A stretch of 64,000 bases of DNA from Methanothermobacter sp. CaT2 (GCF_000828575.1 NZ_AP011952.1:465065-529064), one strand, 5' to 3'; shown: positions 46,518-54,481, counted from the first letter of the stretch. Made by a program: numbers and translations. Notes: generated from the letters alone by a model not told the origin.

Positions 46518-47192
46518 TCATCCCACTGTAATGCCCTGATCCGTTATCCTGTAGGGTGCCTCCATCCTTTCACCATCCATTACAGCGGATATCACGGCTC
46601 CATCCATCTGGATGTGCACATCAAAGAGGCCGGGTATCTCCTCCTCTATATCCTCATCAGCAACACCGGCTGTGTATGTCACAAGTGCGATGCCGCCCGC
46701 GTCCCTCACACGGTCATTGTAGGCCTTCAGGACCCTCAGAACAAGTTTTGGGGGGTTGAATGCCAGTAGAATGGATGCTGAGTCAAACACGGATACCATG
46801 GTGCCCTCCTCCTGGTAGAGGCTCCTCGTCGATATCCCCACCTTCACCATGAGGTCAGTTGTGTTCTGGAGGGCTGAGTACCTCACGTTTCCAGAGTCCT
46901 GGGGTTTACCACCTGCAAGACCTGTCGGGAGGTCTATCACATGAAGTTTATCTGCTAGGGACTGGATGAACCAGTTGAAGGCCATGGTGTTCCTCTGAAG
47001 ATCCCTGTAACCGTATTCAGCCGCTATGAAAAGGCAGGGGTTCCCTCTCTGGAGTGCCCGGTAGGTGAACTCTGTTGCAAGTACTGTCTTACCAACCTTG
47101 GGGGGGCCTGTTAACAGCATCAGGTGCCCTGGCTCAAGTTCGCCGAGAACAGCGTCAAGACCCGCTATACCTGTGCTGTAGTTTTCGCTCAT
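46518..47192 (-). CDS. RAD55/KaiC-like P-loop ATPase (third of operon)
   Basis: A 224-residue RecA-fold ATPase of the RAD55/KaiC-like group. Walker A is TGPPKVGKTVLATEF at residues 28-42; the Walker B-like strand is TMVSVFDSASILL near 130-142. The N-terminus TGIAGLDAVLGELEPGH is the classic lead-in. ATG 47192 follows GAGGG-ATAAC. The stop of the upstream paralogue lies 1 nt before its start, so the two are coupled. It has 30-35% apparent likeness to the neighbour (47194-47895), a tandem paralogue. Role: probable regulatory ATPase in the roadblock/GTPase system. Confidence 0.85.
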   Translation of the reverse strand: MSENYSTGIAGLDAVLGELEPGHLMLLTGPPKVGKTVLATEFTYRALQRGNPCLFIAAEYGYRDLQRNTMAFNWFIQSLADKLHVIDLPTGLAGGKPQDSGNVRYSALQNTTDLMVKVGISTRSLYQEEGTMVSVFDSASILLAFNPPKLVLRVLKAYNDRVRDAGGIALVTYTAGVADEDIEEEIPGLFDVHIQMDGAVISAVMDGERMEAPYRITDQGITVG

Positions 47193-47193
47193 G

Positions 47194-47895
47194 TTATCCC
47201 TCGTGGACCACCCTAATGCCTGAATCGTCTATGGTGTAGGGGGCGCTGACCCTGCCTGTTCCCACCATCGCCTCAACTGTAAGTTCGGATCCATCGAGGT
47301 GTATGATGTTATCAACAACCGCCTTGAGCATGGTCTCCACCTTCAGATCAGCCGAACCCTCGGTGTAGGTCACCACAGCTGTTCCACCGGCTTCCTTGAT
47401 CCTCATTATGTAGGCTGTAAGAACACGGACTATCAGCATCTCATCATTGAAGGCCATGAGGGTTGTGAGGGAGTCAAGGACCGACCTGAACATGGTGTAA
47501 CGGTTCGTGATGTTCCTTATGGCAACCCCGAGCTTCACCATAATATCTGTGGGGTTGTGGACCGATGAGGAGAAGTATGTGCTGCCCTCATCAGCTGCAG
47601 GACCTGATATGCTGGATATGGCGTCTATCACATAGAGGAGTTCTTTCTCCATGTATGATTCAGGGTCCATGCCAAGCACAGCCATATTCCTTTTCAGGTC
47701 GGATAATCCGTAATCTGCAGATATGTAGAGGCACGGTTCATCCATCTCAGCCCCGCCGGCTGCAAACCCGTAGGCGAATATTGATTTACCTACCTTCGGT
47801 GGACCGTAAACCATGGTAACCGTGTTTTCAGGTATTGAAGCGCCCCCCATGAGTTCATCGAGGCCCCTTATCCCGGAAGGAATTCTGACAATCAT
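47194..47895 (-). CDS. RAD55/KaiC-like P-loop ATPase (second of operon)
   Basis: A 233-residue RecA-fold ATPase. Walker A is YGPPKVGKSIFAYGF near residues 30-44, with the lead-in SGIRGLDELMGGAS; a Walker B-like RSVLDSLTTLMAF follows near 145. TAVVTYTEGSAD and the C-terminal beta segment match the paralogue downstream. Start is GGTG-GTTGA-ATG exactly at the stop of the GTPase fusion gene (TGAATG). It is distinct from KaiC proper, since only one domain is present and no autokinase site is seen. Confidence 0.85.
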   Translation of the reverse strand: MIVRIPSGIRGLDELMGGASIPENTVTMVYGPPKVGKSIFAYGFAAGGAEMDEPCLYISADYGLSDLKRNMAVLGMDPESYMEKELLYVIDAISSISGPAADEGSTYFSSSVHNPTDIMVKLGVAIRNITNRYTMFRSVLDSLTTLMAFNDEMLIVRVLTAYIMRIKEAGGTAVVTYTEGSADLKVETMLKAVVDNIIHLDGSELTVEAMVGTGRVSAPYTIDDSGIRVVHEG

Positions 47896-49071
47896 TCAAC
47901 CACCGTATAGAAGTCCTAGGAGAGTGTCGAGGGCCTCCATTACACCCCACCCCTCTGTCACCGAGGCGGGTACTATGGGGACGTCCTCTCCGAGTTTCAT
48001 CTTCGCCCTTATCTCCTCAGGTGAAAGGGCTCCCGGAAGGTCCTGCTTGTTTGCAACAACGACCTTGGGTATGGCTTCGGCCCTTGTCTTCCTTATCATC
48101 TCCTTGGCCCTTGCGAAGCTCTCGGGTGCAGTTGAATCAATGAGTATGAATGCGCCCACAGCCTCCCTTGAGAGTACGTCAAGTATCATGTCAAATCTCT
48201 CCTGGCCCGGGGTCCCGAAGATATCCGCCATGAAGCCCTTATATTCAAGGTGGCCTATGTCCATTGCAATGGTTGTGGGGAATGCCGAGAGGGCCTTCCT
48301 GTCCACCGAGACAGACTTCGTGGCTATTGCCCTGACGAAGCTTGACTTCCCGGAGTTGTAGGGGCCTGTTACAAGTATCTTCGGTACATAGACCTTAACG
48401 CCCCCTGGCTGGACAACAAAAAAGAGTACCATGGTTGATGGGGGCTCTGACCAGGCTGAATTGGCCACCATGAAGCCCTGCCCGATGATAACCCTCTCCT
48501 CGATGGTCCTGAGATTCACGACACAGTCCATGCTCTCCCTGAGCTTATCAATGAGTTCATGTTCATAGTCCCACTCGGTGAAGAGGTAGACGAGGTTCAC
48601 ATCCAGTTCAGAGGCCTTCCTGTTCCAGGCTTCAACTATCTCAAGGGTGTCACCGTTGCCAAGGTAGTCTATAATGACTGAGAGATTGTTTATTATCCCA
48701 ACACCGCCTGGTATATCATCTATGGCGTTAAGAACAACATCCTTTATCTCAGAGTAGTCATTAACAGTGTAACGCTGATCTGATGGCATCCCGAGGAATG
48801 GTGAGCTACCATCTACAAAGAAAAGGTTCCCATTTTCAATATGTGACTCTATATCCCAGCCATAGGATCTGAATTCATATATTATACTCTCAGGTTCCTC
48901 AACATTTGTGAATATGAAACCACTTGTCCCCTCATCCAGGCGGCCGTTTAGCATCTGGTAACCGAATGCCTCATAGTCAACACCCGGGGATGCTGAGAAC
49001 ATGATGGAGGCTCCCTCCTTCACCCCGCCGCCCAGAAGGTCGTCGAGCTTCGGAATGTATGTCTTATGCAT
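47896..49071 (-). CDS. Degenerate RAD55-like domain fused to a small Ras/Arf-like GTPase
   Basis: A 391-residue two-domain protein. Residues 1-215 match the RAD55-like fold ([20 protein letters not shown]), but the P-loop is degenerate ([11 protein letters not shown], no GK[ST]), so this half is likely a non-catalytic binding module. Residues about 225-391 are an intact small GTPase: G1 [10 protein letters not shown]3 [11 protein letters not shown] with the catalytic-region Gln, G4 NKQD, and G5-like PASVTEG. ATG 49071 follows GGAGATG-TGAAC, overlapping the roadblock gene end. The fusion of a RAD55-like domain to an MglA-like GTPase is unusual and links the neighbours into one machine. Confidence 0.88.
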   Translation of the reverse strand: MHKTYIPKLDDLLGGGVKEGASIMFSASPGVDYEAFGYQMLNGRLDEGTSGFIFTNVEEPESIIYEFRSYGWDIESHIENGNLFFVDGSSPFLGMPSDQRYTVNDYSEIKDVVLNAIDDIPGGVGIINNLSVIIDYLGNGDTLEIVEAWNRKASELDVNLVYLFTEWDYEHELIDKLRESMDCVVNLRTIEERVIIGQGFMVANSAWSEPPSTMVLFFVVQPGGVKVYVPKILVTGPYNSGKSSFVRAIATKSVSVDRKALSAFPTTIAMDIGHLEYKGFMADIFGTPGQERFDMILDVLSREAVGAFILIDSTAPESFARAKEMIRKTRAEAIPKVVVANKQDLPGALSPEEIRAKMKLGEDVPIVPASVTEGWGVMEALDTLLGLLYGG

Positions 49072-49073
49072 GT

Positions 49074-49451
49074 TCACATCTCCCTGAGGATTTCATCCAC
49101 CTGTGCTGCACGTGAATCCATCTCAAATAGCAGAAGCCCGAGCTGGGCCTCTGGTTCTGCCAGGGCCGTGAATATGGCCTTCTCCCCTGCAGGTTTGAGT
49201 ATGATTATCCCCTTCTCGGTCCTCACGGTTATCTCAGAAACAGTTCCTGTGTTCATCTGACCTGAAGCTGCCTCTGCAGCACCCATTATCGTTGAACAGA
49301 GGGCTGAGAATATCCTTGCATCAACATCCGGAGGTGTCCTTGCATTTATGAGCAGCCCCTCCTTTGAAACAATACCCGCAGCCCTTATCTGACCCACCTG
49401 CATAAAGGCAGATAGAACATCATCCAGCTTTTCCTTCTTTGTCTTGGTCAT
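49074..49451 (-). CDS. Roadblock/LC7 domain protein (MglB-like)
   Basis: A 125-residue roadblock/LC7 fold. [39 protein letters not shown] and [35 protein letters not shown] give the alternating helix-strand pattern of the family. Roadblock proteins such as MglB act as GTPase-activating partners or dimeric scaffolds of small GTPases; here the GTPase gene follows directly (stop overlaps its SD). Start GGGGTG-TATTG-ATG is clean at 49451. It is the first gene of the four-gene operon. Its promoter appears twice upstream. Confidence 0.9.
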   Translation of the reverse strand: MTKTKKEKLDDVLSAFMQVGQIRAAGIVSKEGLLINARTPPDVDARIFSALCSTIMGAAEAASGQMNTGTVSEITVRTEKGIIILKPAGEKAIFTALAEPEAQLGLLLFEMDSRAAQVDEILREM

Positions 49452-49525
49452 CAATACACCCCAGTAACCCTGTGACCGGTTATCATAAGCCGCAACCCCT
49501 GTGAGGAGTATTACAGATTAATTAT

Positions 49526-49589
49526 GTTACTGGCCACTTATATCCCTTTAGATTTTGTCCTCTCAGTTACTGGTCACTTATATCCTATT
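49526..49589. promoter_or_regulatory. Duplicated promoter of the roadblock operon
   Basis: GTTACTGGcCACTTATATCC at 49526 and GTTACTGGtCACTTATATCC at 49566 (period 40). Read on the minus strand each contains GGATATAAGTG, a TATA-like element, giving two potential start sites about 80 and 120 bp before the roadblock gene. Confidence 0.72.
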
Positions 49590-49597
49590 CAGTTATC

Positions 49598-50119
49598 TCA
49601 CTGCACCCAGATGGCCTCTGATGTTGTGAACACATAGTGATCTGAAAAGGCAGGGTTATGGTAGGTGTTTGTGAGGTTCTCTGTGCCGAAGGTCCTTGAG
49701 ATGGATCTCCTGATGCAGAAGTTAACACGGTCGGAGATGGACTCCCTCAGGGATGGTTTCATGGGTGGACCCGATAGCCAGGCCCTTAGACGGAATTTTC
49801 TCCTCCCATAGGTGCTGCTGTAGCCATCTTCAATCAGTTCAACCCTCACAACCCTCACACTGGATGGTTCAAGGAGTTCCGGCTTCAGTGACTGGTACTC
49901 ATCAAAGGTGACACCCGGGTACACAGCGATGGTGTCGGTGAAGGCTCCCTCAGATGCCCCGGTCCTTGCAGCTGAGTGTGCCTCCATCAGTTCAAGCTGT
50001 AACTGTATCTGTCCTGCGAATATCAGTGCCAGGAGCACTGAGAAGCCGGCCAGCATCATGTACTCTGCTGCAGCCTGACCCCTGCCGGACCCTGGATTAT
50101 TAGATATGAAAGTATGCAC
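49598..50119 (-). CDS. Type IV pilin-like/TadE-like secreted protein
   Basis: A 173-residue protein with the class III-like leader GRGQAAAEYMMLAGFSVLLALIFAGQI: a charged start, the QxxxEY box and a hydrophobic core, as in archaeal pilins and TadE-like proteins. The following ectodomain has no cysteine pair except single Cys near 150. Start is GTG 50119 after GGAGG at 7 nt. It is 12 nt downstream of another pilin-like gene, with which it forms an operon. Cleavage would need a prepilin peptidase encoded elsewhere. Confidence 0.78.
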   Translation of the reverse strand: MHTFISNNPGSGRGQAAAEYMMLAGFSVLLALIFAGQIQLQLELMEAHSAARTGASEGAFTDTIAVYPGVTFDEYQSLKPELLEPSSVRVVRVELIEDGYSSTYGRRKFRLRAWLSGPPMKPSLRESISDRVNFCIRRSISRTFGTENLTNTYHNPAFSDHYVFTTSEAIWVQ

Positions 50120-50131
50120 CTGGCACCCTCC

Positions 50132-50569
50132 TCAGCTCGCTCCTGAGATCATGATAACCGTCCGGTTATTCCGGGGCGTGTTCCTGATGGAGTACCTCCC
50201 ACCGGGTTCAAGGTAAACCAGGGTCCTGCCATAACCATCAGCAACAACCACCGGGTAAATGCTGGAGAAGGCCCTCTGGCCGTCTGCCCAGCCATAGACC
50301 CCGCTTGAGTTGACCAGCACCCTGTAGTCATCAGTGTGGTTGAGGCGCTCTGGTAGTTCCACCACCACCTCATGACCCGGTCCGCCTGCAGTGGCAAGGT
50401 TAACGGCCTCTGCCACATCGTCCAGGAGTATCCTCATCTCAAGGAGCCTCTCATCTGAGTAAACACCTTCAAGCCTTGCACCGGCAATCGATACCATCAC
50501 TGATGCCAGCAGGAGTGTGAAGAAGAGCCAGGTTACTGTATCTGCTGTCACAACACCTTCTGAATCCAT
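50132..50569 (-). CDS. Pilin-like or TadE-like membrane protein
   Basis: A 145-residue protein with one N-terminal hydrophobic segment (VTADTVTWLFFTLLLASVMVSIAG) after a short acidic start (MDSEG), like the second pilin-type gene in archaeal clusters. The rest is a small ectodomain. No Shine-Dalgarno is present; the TATA-like TTTATATAA lies 23 nt before ATG 50569, so the transcript is probably leaderless. It is the first gene of the pilin pair and diverges from the 50648 gene, with a shared promoter region. Confidence 0.72.
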   Translation of the reverse strand: MDSEGVVTADTVTWLFFTLLLASVMVSIAGARLEGVYSDERLLEMRILLDDVAEAVNLATAGGPGHEVVVELPERLNHTDDYRVLVNSSGVYGWADGQRAFSSIYPVVVADGYGRTLVYLEPGGRYSIRNTPRNNRTVIMISGAS

Positions 50570-50590
50570 GGAAATTTATTAATAAATTTT

Positions 50591-50604
50591 ATTATATAAA
50601 TATT
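50591..50604. promoter_or_regulatory. Shared bidirectional TATA region
   Basis: ATTATATAAATATT lies between the divergent starts at 50569 (minus) and 50648 (plus). It reads as a TATA element on both strands and is the only promoter-like box in the 78-bp gap. Confidence 0.6.
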
Positions 50605-50647
50605 ACTAACGCTGGTGTATTATAGGTTGATCTACATAGAGTGTAAC

Positions 50648-51070
50648 ATGTACTCCCTCGTGGTCTTCACTGGAGGCCCCCACAACTTCCATGAACTTGA
50701 GGAGTTCATTGAGGATGCAGGCGGTATCATAATACAGAGGGACACATTCAGTGTCCACCGCGGTCAGTATTTCCTGAGAAACGAGGTCAGGGTTCTCTGC
50801 ATAATTCCCCGCTGCGATGAGGATGCCCTCACTGAAACAGCCCGCAGAATAAAGGGTGAGGTGGAGGGCCTTGATACCGACGATGAAACCAGAGACATGA
50901 TTGAGTCCCTCATGGGGGTCTACGACCAGCTTGCAGGTGAAGCATCCTGGACAGCTGAAGATGAAATTGGAGTGGATGGGGGACTTCTCCATGAGATGGT
51001 GGAGATGGAGCTTCTGGAGGTAAGAAGCAGGAACGGGGTGAACGAGTACCGTCTTTCAGTACAGAAATGA
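50648..51070 (+). CDS. Conserved protein, paralogue of the 51593 gene
   Basis: A 140-residue protein starting MYSLVVFTGGPHNFHELEEFIEDAGG; ATG 50648 is set by alignment with the 51593 paralogue. Shared segments are EFIEDaGGiiIqRDt, the FLRNEvRvLCiiP strand, and the C-terminal HEMVEMELLE, which looks like a winged helix. The family is unknown to me. The pair flanks a small gene and faces away from the pilin genes. It may be a regulator of that locus; this is an inference from position only. Confidence 0.78.
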   Translation: MYSLVVFTGGPHNFHELEEFIEDAGGIIIQRDTFSVHRGQYFLRNEVRVLCIIPRCDEDALTETARRIKGEVEGLDTDDETRDMIESLMGVYDQLAGEASWTAEDEIGVDGGLLHEMVEMELLEVRSRNGVNEYRLSVQK

Positions 51071-51162
51071 ACTGACTAAAACAGGCTAACCAGGAAGATG
51101 AAGTGCCCCTCCATGAACCTTATCCAGAGGATTCACCATACCCTTATAGTGGAGGACTTGAA

Positions 51163-51381
51163 ATGACAGATGAAATAAAACAGCTCGTGATAGGTATAAG
51201 CAGGGAAGGAGAAATAATTGTAAGGAGCAACCGGGGCCGTATATACCCTGTTAAGGTGTCGGATGACCTTGATTTCAGCTGTGAGGACCTCTTCAGGAAC
51301 CCTGATATGGAACTCTACGCCACCATCAACACCGAAACCCAGCCCTGGGAATGCGTATCCCTGGAATACGTTAAGCCATGA
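51163..51381 (+). CDS. Small conserved protein
   Basis: A 72-residue protein, MTDEIKQLVIGISREGEIIVRSN...VSLEYVKP. ATG 51163 stands 7 nt after GGAGG; the longer frame from 51103 has no such site. It looks like a beta-barrel-type small domain. No family recognised. Confidence 0.72.
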   Translation: MTDEIKQLVIGISREGEIIVRSNRGRIYPVKVSDDLDFSCEDLFRNPDMELYATINTETQPWECVSLEYVKP

Positions 51382-51481
51382 TTCTAACCCCATCAATAAT
51401 TTCTTTTTTATTTTGCACATTATATCCTGTTATTCTGATATCCAGATCCCTGATTAATCTCCTTACCTGATACCTGTCACC

Positions 51482-51535
51482 TGTGCCGCGGGATTGGTTA
51501 TGCATAAACAGATAGACCCCCGGAACTGCGGCACA
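51482..51535. other. Long inverted repeat (possible RNA structure or operator)
   Basis: TGTGCCGC at 51482-51489 and GCGGCACA at 51528-51535 are perfect complements, with GGG at 51490-51492 and CCC near 51517-51519 able to extend the pairing. The element lies upstream of the TATA box of the next gene (51556-51566), so it is not in that mRNA. It could be an independent small RNA or a terminator of the 51163 transcript. Confidence 0.45.
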
Positions 51536-51592
51536 CACCATTCAGGGTTCATAGGAAAAATTTAAATAAAAGTATGAACAACTCATGGATCC

Positions 51593-52027
51593 ATGTACAG
51601 CATAGTAGTATCCTGTGGAGGTTATTACAGATTCAATGAGTTCAGGGAGTTCATTGAGGATACTGGTGGTCTTGTGATCCGCAGAGACAGTTTAACAATT
51701 AGAAGAGGAATATTTTTCCTCAGAAATGAGCTGAGAGCCCTCTGCGTAGTTCCTGAAGATGAAGTGGAGAACGTCACCCGTGAGGCCTCAAGGATAAAGG
51801 GTGAAATTGAGATACCCGTGGTTGCGGCGGATGCAGGGGAGAGAATACTATCCTGCTTCAGGATACACCATATGCTTGCAGGGAGTGACTGGAAATCCGC
51901 TGATGAAATAGAAAGCCTCACAGGAATCCCTGCTGACGGAATCCTCGATACGATGGTTGAAATGGAACTGCTCGAAAGAAGACATGAAGGAGAATATGAA
52001 TACCGGATTCCAGTCACTGAAGACTGA
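51593..52027 (+). CDS. Conserved protein, paralogue of the 50648 gene
   Basis: A 144-residue protein closely related to the product at 50648-51070 (MYSIVVSCGGYYRFNEFREFIEDTGG, FLRNELRALCVVP, DTMVEMELLERR). A TATA-like ATTTAAATAAAA lies about 28 nt before the ATG, so the message is almost leaderless. The C-terminal winged-helix-like part and the unique N-terminal domain suggest a sensing/regulating role that I cannot prove. Confidence 0.8.
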   Translation: MYSIVVSCGGYYRFNEFREFIEDTGGLVIRRDSLTIRRGIFFLRNELRALCVVPEDEVENVTREASRIKGEIEIPVVAADAGERILSCFRIHHMLAGSDWKSADEIESLTGIPADGILDTMVEMELLERRHEGEYEYRIPVTED

Positions 52028-52097
52028 TAGGTTGAAAGGTGGGTGAACACATCAGCAATAAATACAACCTCCCACAGATAATGCTGTGGAGGATAAG

Positions 52098-52343
52098 ATG
52101 AGAGGAGAAGTCTTCATAACAGCCGGAGTAATTCTGATAGTAGCGGGTATACTTTTAACCTTCATCGGAGGGGCCATAACAGCTGGCTCCCAGTCAAAGG
52201 ATAAGGGTGAGGTGAAGACCGCCGGCGTTGTCATGATAGGCCCCATACCCATAATCTTTGGAAGCGACAGGAACATGGCAATAACCGGCGTGGTCCTGGC
52301 ACTGATCCTCATGGTCGTGGCCTATCTCCTCTTCTACAGGTAG
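52098..52343 (+). CDS. DUF131 family small membrane protein
   Basis: An 81-residue protein with two transmembrane helices: VFITAGVILIVAGILLTFIGGAI and AITGVVLALILMVVAYLLFY, joined by a loop with KGEVKTAGVVMIGPIPIIFGSD, the hallmark of the archaeal DUF131 family (TIGR00304). GGAGG is 5 nt before ATG 52098. Function is unknown. The next gene begins 10 nt after its stop. Confidence 0.9.
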   Translation: MRGEVFITAGVILIVAGILLTFIGGAITAGSQSKDKGEVKTAGVVMIGPIPIIFGSDRNMAITGVVLALILMVVAYLLFYR

Positions 52344-52353
52344 AGGTATCATG

Positions 52354-53229
52354 ATGAGGATCATAATGGTAACCGCAGGGAATTACGGTGCCAGGGTGGT
52401 CAACACCATGGCAGTTCACGGCCTCGCCCCGCAGATTGTGGCCGTCTTCGACTACACAGGGGAGGGCGGGGATTTCCTCGATGACCCATCATCCCTCCTA
52501 CCGTCCAGGACCCCTGATGCAGATCTAACAGTTGCAGCTGGACTTGGGGGTGACCTGAACCTTGTTGCAGCTGAGATAGCAGCTGAATCAGGGTCAGGAG
52601 GTATCATAGTGGAATCACATGCCCCCGGCCAGCTACCTGATGGTCTGAGATCAGAGATAGACTCCCTGGTGGATTGTGCGATCTTTCCCACACCCTTCTG
52701 TTCCCTTGAACCCGTCGGGGACCCACACATCGATGCCTTCGCATCCAGGTTCGGTAAACCTGAAGTTGAAATGGAGGGAAATGACAGGGTGGTGTCGGTG
52801 AAGGTTAAAAGAAGCGCACCCTGCGGCTCCACCTTCTATGTTGCAGAGAACATAAGGGGTGTCCCGCTGGATGAGGTGGACGTGGCTGCAGGGGAGAAAT
52901 TCCACAACTACCCCTGCCTGGCATCCATGGAGGTGGATCCACGCTTCGGGGATACGCATCTGCATGTGGCAGGTTACCTCACAAGGGAGGCCTTCAAGAG
53001 GGCCGCAGGGGTGCCGGGTGCCCATGCAGAGGTTGATCCTGAGGTCTGCAGGGGAGCTGAATGCGGATTCATATGCATGGATGTCTGCCCCCTCGTGAGG
53101 TTATCCATGGGGACGATAAGGAGGGGTGTGACCGCAGAGGTTGACCCATTCTCCTGCGGTGCCTGTGAGAAGTGCATGAGGGAATGTCCCTCAGGGGCCA
53201 TAAAAATGATGGGCCCTGGAAAAAGATAA
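52354..53229 (+). CDS. DUF166 protein with C-terminal ferredoxin-like domain
   Basis: A 291-residue protein. Residues 1 to about 225 are DUF166-like: MRIIMVTAGNYGARVVNTMAVHGL and a Rossmann-like IIVESHAPGQLPDGL, with CAIFPTPFCSLE. The C-terminal 65 residues hold two 4Fe-4S type clusters: CRGAECGFICMDVCP and CGACEKCMRECP. DUF166 was once called thymidylate synthase-like, but that is not proven. ATG 52354 has AGGTA 5 nt ahead. A corrin methyltransferase follows, so a redox role in cobamide or tetrapyrrole metabolism is possible. Confidence 0.85.
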   Translation: MRIIMVTAGNYGARVVNTMAVHGLAPQIVAVFDYTGEGGDFLDDPSSLLPSRTPDADLTVAAGLGGDLNLVAAEIAAESGSGGIIVESHAPGQLPDGLRSEIDSLVDCAIFPTPFCSLEPVGDPHIDAFASRFGKPEVEMEGNDRVVSVKVKRSAPCGSTFYVAENIRGVPLDEVDVAAGEKFHNYPCLASMEVDPRFGDTHLHVAGYLTREAFKRAAGVPGAHAEVDPEVCRGAECGFICMDVCPLVRLSMGTIRRGVTAEVDPFSCGACEKCMRECPSGAIKMMGPGKR

Positions 53230-53244
53230 TCAGGAGATGATAAT

Positions 53245-54027
53245 CTGAGTGGAAAGGAAACTCCAGATAATAAAACAGGAAGTGTCATATTCATGGGGGC
53301 AGGGCCAGGCGACCCTGAACTCATAACACTGAAGGCTGTGCGCGCCCTCAGAAGGGCTGATGTTGTAATATACGCAGGTTCACTTGTAAACCGGGATATA
53401 CTTGAATATGCGCCTGAAGATGCGGAGGTCCACAACAGTGCACACATGGACCTGGAGGAGATAACAGATATAATGGTGGAGGCCTGCAGGGCCGGTAAGA
53501 CCGTTGCAAGGGTTCACACCGGTGACCCCTCAATCTACGGGGCCATAAAGGAACAGATAAGGGTTCTTGAGAAAAACAGCATACCCTACACCATCATACC
53601 AGGTGTGAGTTCTGTCTTTGCAGCTGCAGCCGCACTGAACACTGAGCTGACCCTCCCTGAGGTCTCCCAGACTGTCATAATCACAAGGCCCGCTGGAAGG
53701 ACACCGGTACCTCCAGGTGAGGATCTTGAGGAGCTTGCAGTCCACGGGTCAACCATGTGCATCTTCCTGGGTGTTCATATGATAGGGGATGTTGCAGAAA
53801 AACTCATGACCCACTACCCGCCGGATACTCCCGTGGCCGTTGTTAAGAGGGCATCCTGGCCGGATGAGGAGGTTGTGAGGGGTACACTCTCTGATATAGC
53901 TGAAAGGGTGAGGGCTGCGGGTATAAGCAAGACAGCCATGATCATTGTAGGAAGGGTGCTTGAACCAGGAGACTTCAAAGCATCGAAGCTCTATGACGCC
54001 GGATTCAGCCATGAATACCGGCCCTGA
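53245..54027 (+). CDS. cbiF: Cobalt-precorrin-4 C11-methyltransferase, CTG start
   Basis: SAM-dependent methyltransferase of the anaerobic cobamide pathway (methylation at C-11). The ATG at 53293 would cut off the first beta strand of the fold. The frame upstream has no ATG, GTG or TTG, but CTG 53245 follows GGAGATG-ATAAT at the standard 5-nt spacing, giving (M)SGKETPDNKTGSVIFMGAGPGDPELIT. The family opens with that YFIGAGPGDPELIT-like strand. Other family marks are VVIYAGSLV, VARVHTGDPSIYGA and a GVSSVFAAAAAL helix. 260 residues, normal length. It lies 15 nt behind the DUF166 gene. Confidence 0.92.
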   Translation: MSGKETPDNKTGSVIFMGAGPGDPELITLKAVRALRRADVVIYAGSLVNRDILEYAPEDAEVHNSAHMDLEEITDIMVEACRAGKTVARVHTGDPSIYGAIKEQIRVLEKNSIPYTIIPGVSSVFAAAAALNTELTLPEVSQTVIITRPAGRTPVPPGEDLEELAVHGSTMCIFLGVHMIGDVAEKLMTHYPPDTPVAVVKRASWPDEEVVRGTLSDIAERVRAAGISKTAMIIVGRVLEPGDFKASKLYDAGFSHEYRP

Positions 54028-54097
54028 AATCTCCCTTTAGATCAGAAGTTGAAGGCCTTATATGCTCAAAAAAGCTGAATAATCCTGACAGATCACA

Positions 54098-54481
54098 TCA
54101 GAAGGTAACAAGCTTTATGTGTTTCATTTTACCGCAGGCAAGGAATCTCTCTGCAAGTTCCCTGACCCTTACGGATTCACCCTCAATTATGAAGAGCTCG
54201 AGGCAGTTCCCATCCTTGAGGTGGCTGTGGAGCTGGGTGCCTATTATATCCTCATAGTCGTGCTTTATTTTAGTGACCAGATCCTCCACCCTCCTCGGGT
54301 GGATGAGGAATAGCACAGCATTTATTTCACCATTAAATTCTCTCAGATTCCTTTTCTCATCTATAAGCATCCTTGCAGCTACCCTTATTACGTCTGACCT
54401 CCCTGAGAATCCCATCTCATCCCTCAGGGCGTCTATCTCCTCCAGGAGCTTTTCGCTGAGTGAAACACTGACAACCACCAT
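54098..54481 (-). CDS. NikR/CopG-type ribbon-helix-helix metalloregulator
   Basis: A 127-residue protein: an N-terminal ribbon-helix-helix ([35 protein letters not shown]) and a C-terminal ACT-like domain. The likely metal ligands are the HSH pair and cysteine of [14 protein letters not shown], as in NikR. It diverges from the metal ABC transporter operon, with a 116-bp shared region. It probably represses that operon when Ni, Zn or Mn is plentiful. The metal is uncertain, since the transporter is of the Zn/Mn (ZnuA) class rather than nickel. Confidence 0.88.
   Translation of the reverse strand: MVVVSVSLSEKLLEEIDALRDEMGFSGRSDVIRVAARMLIDEKRNLREFNGEINAVLFLIHPRRVEDLVTKIKHDYEDIIGTQLHSHLKDGNCLELFIIEGESVRVRELAERFLACGKMKHIKLVTF

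Noticed and set aside
46518-47895. Circadian KaiC proteins
   Set aside because: Single-domain RAD55-like ATPases; the double-domain KaiC architecture and KaiA/B partners are absent.
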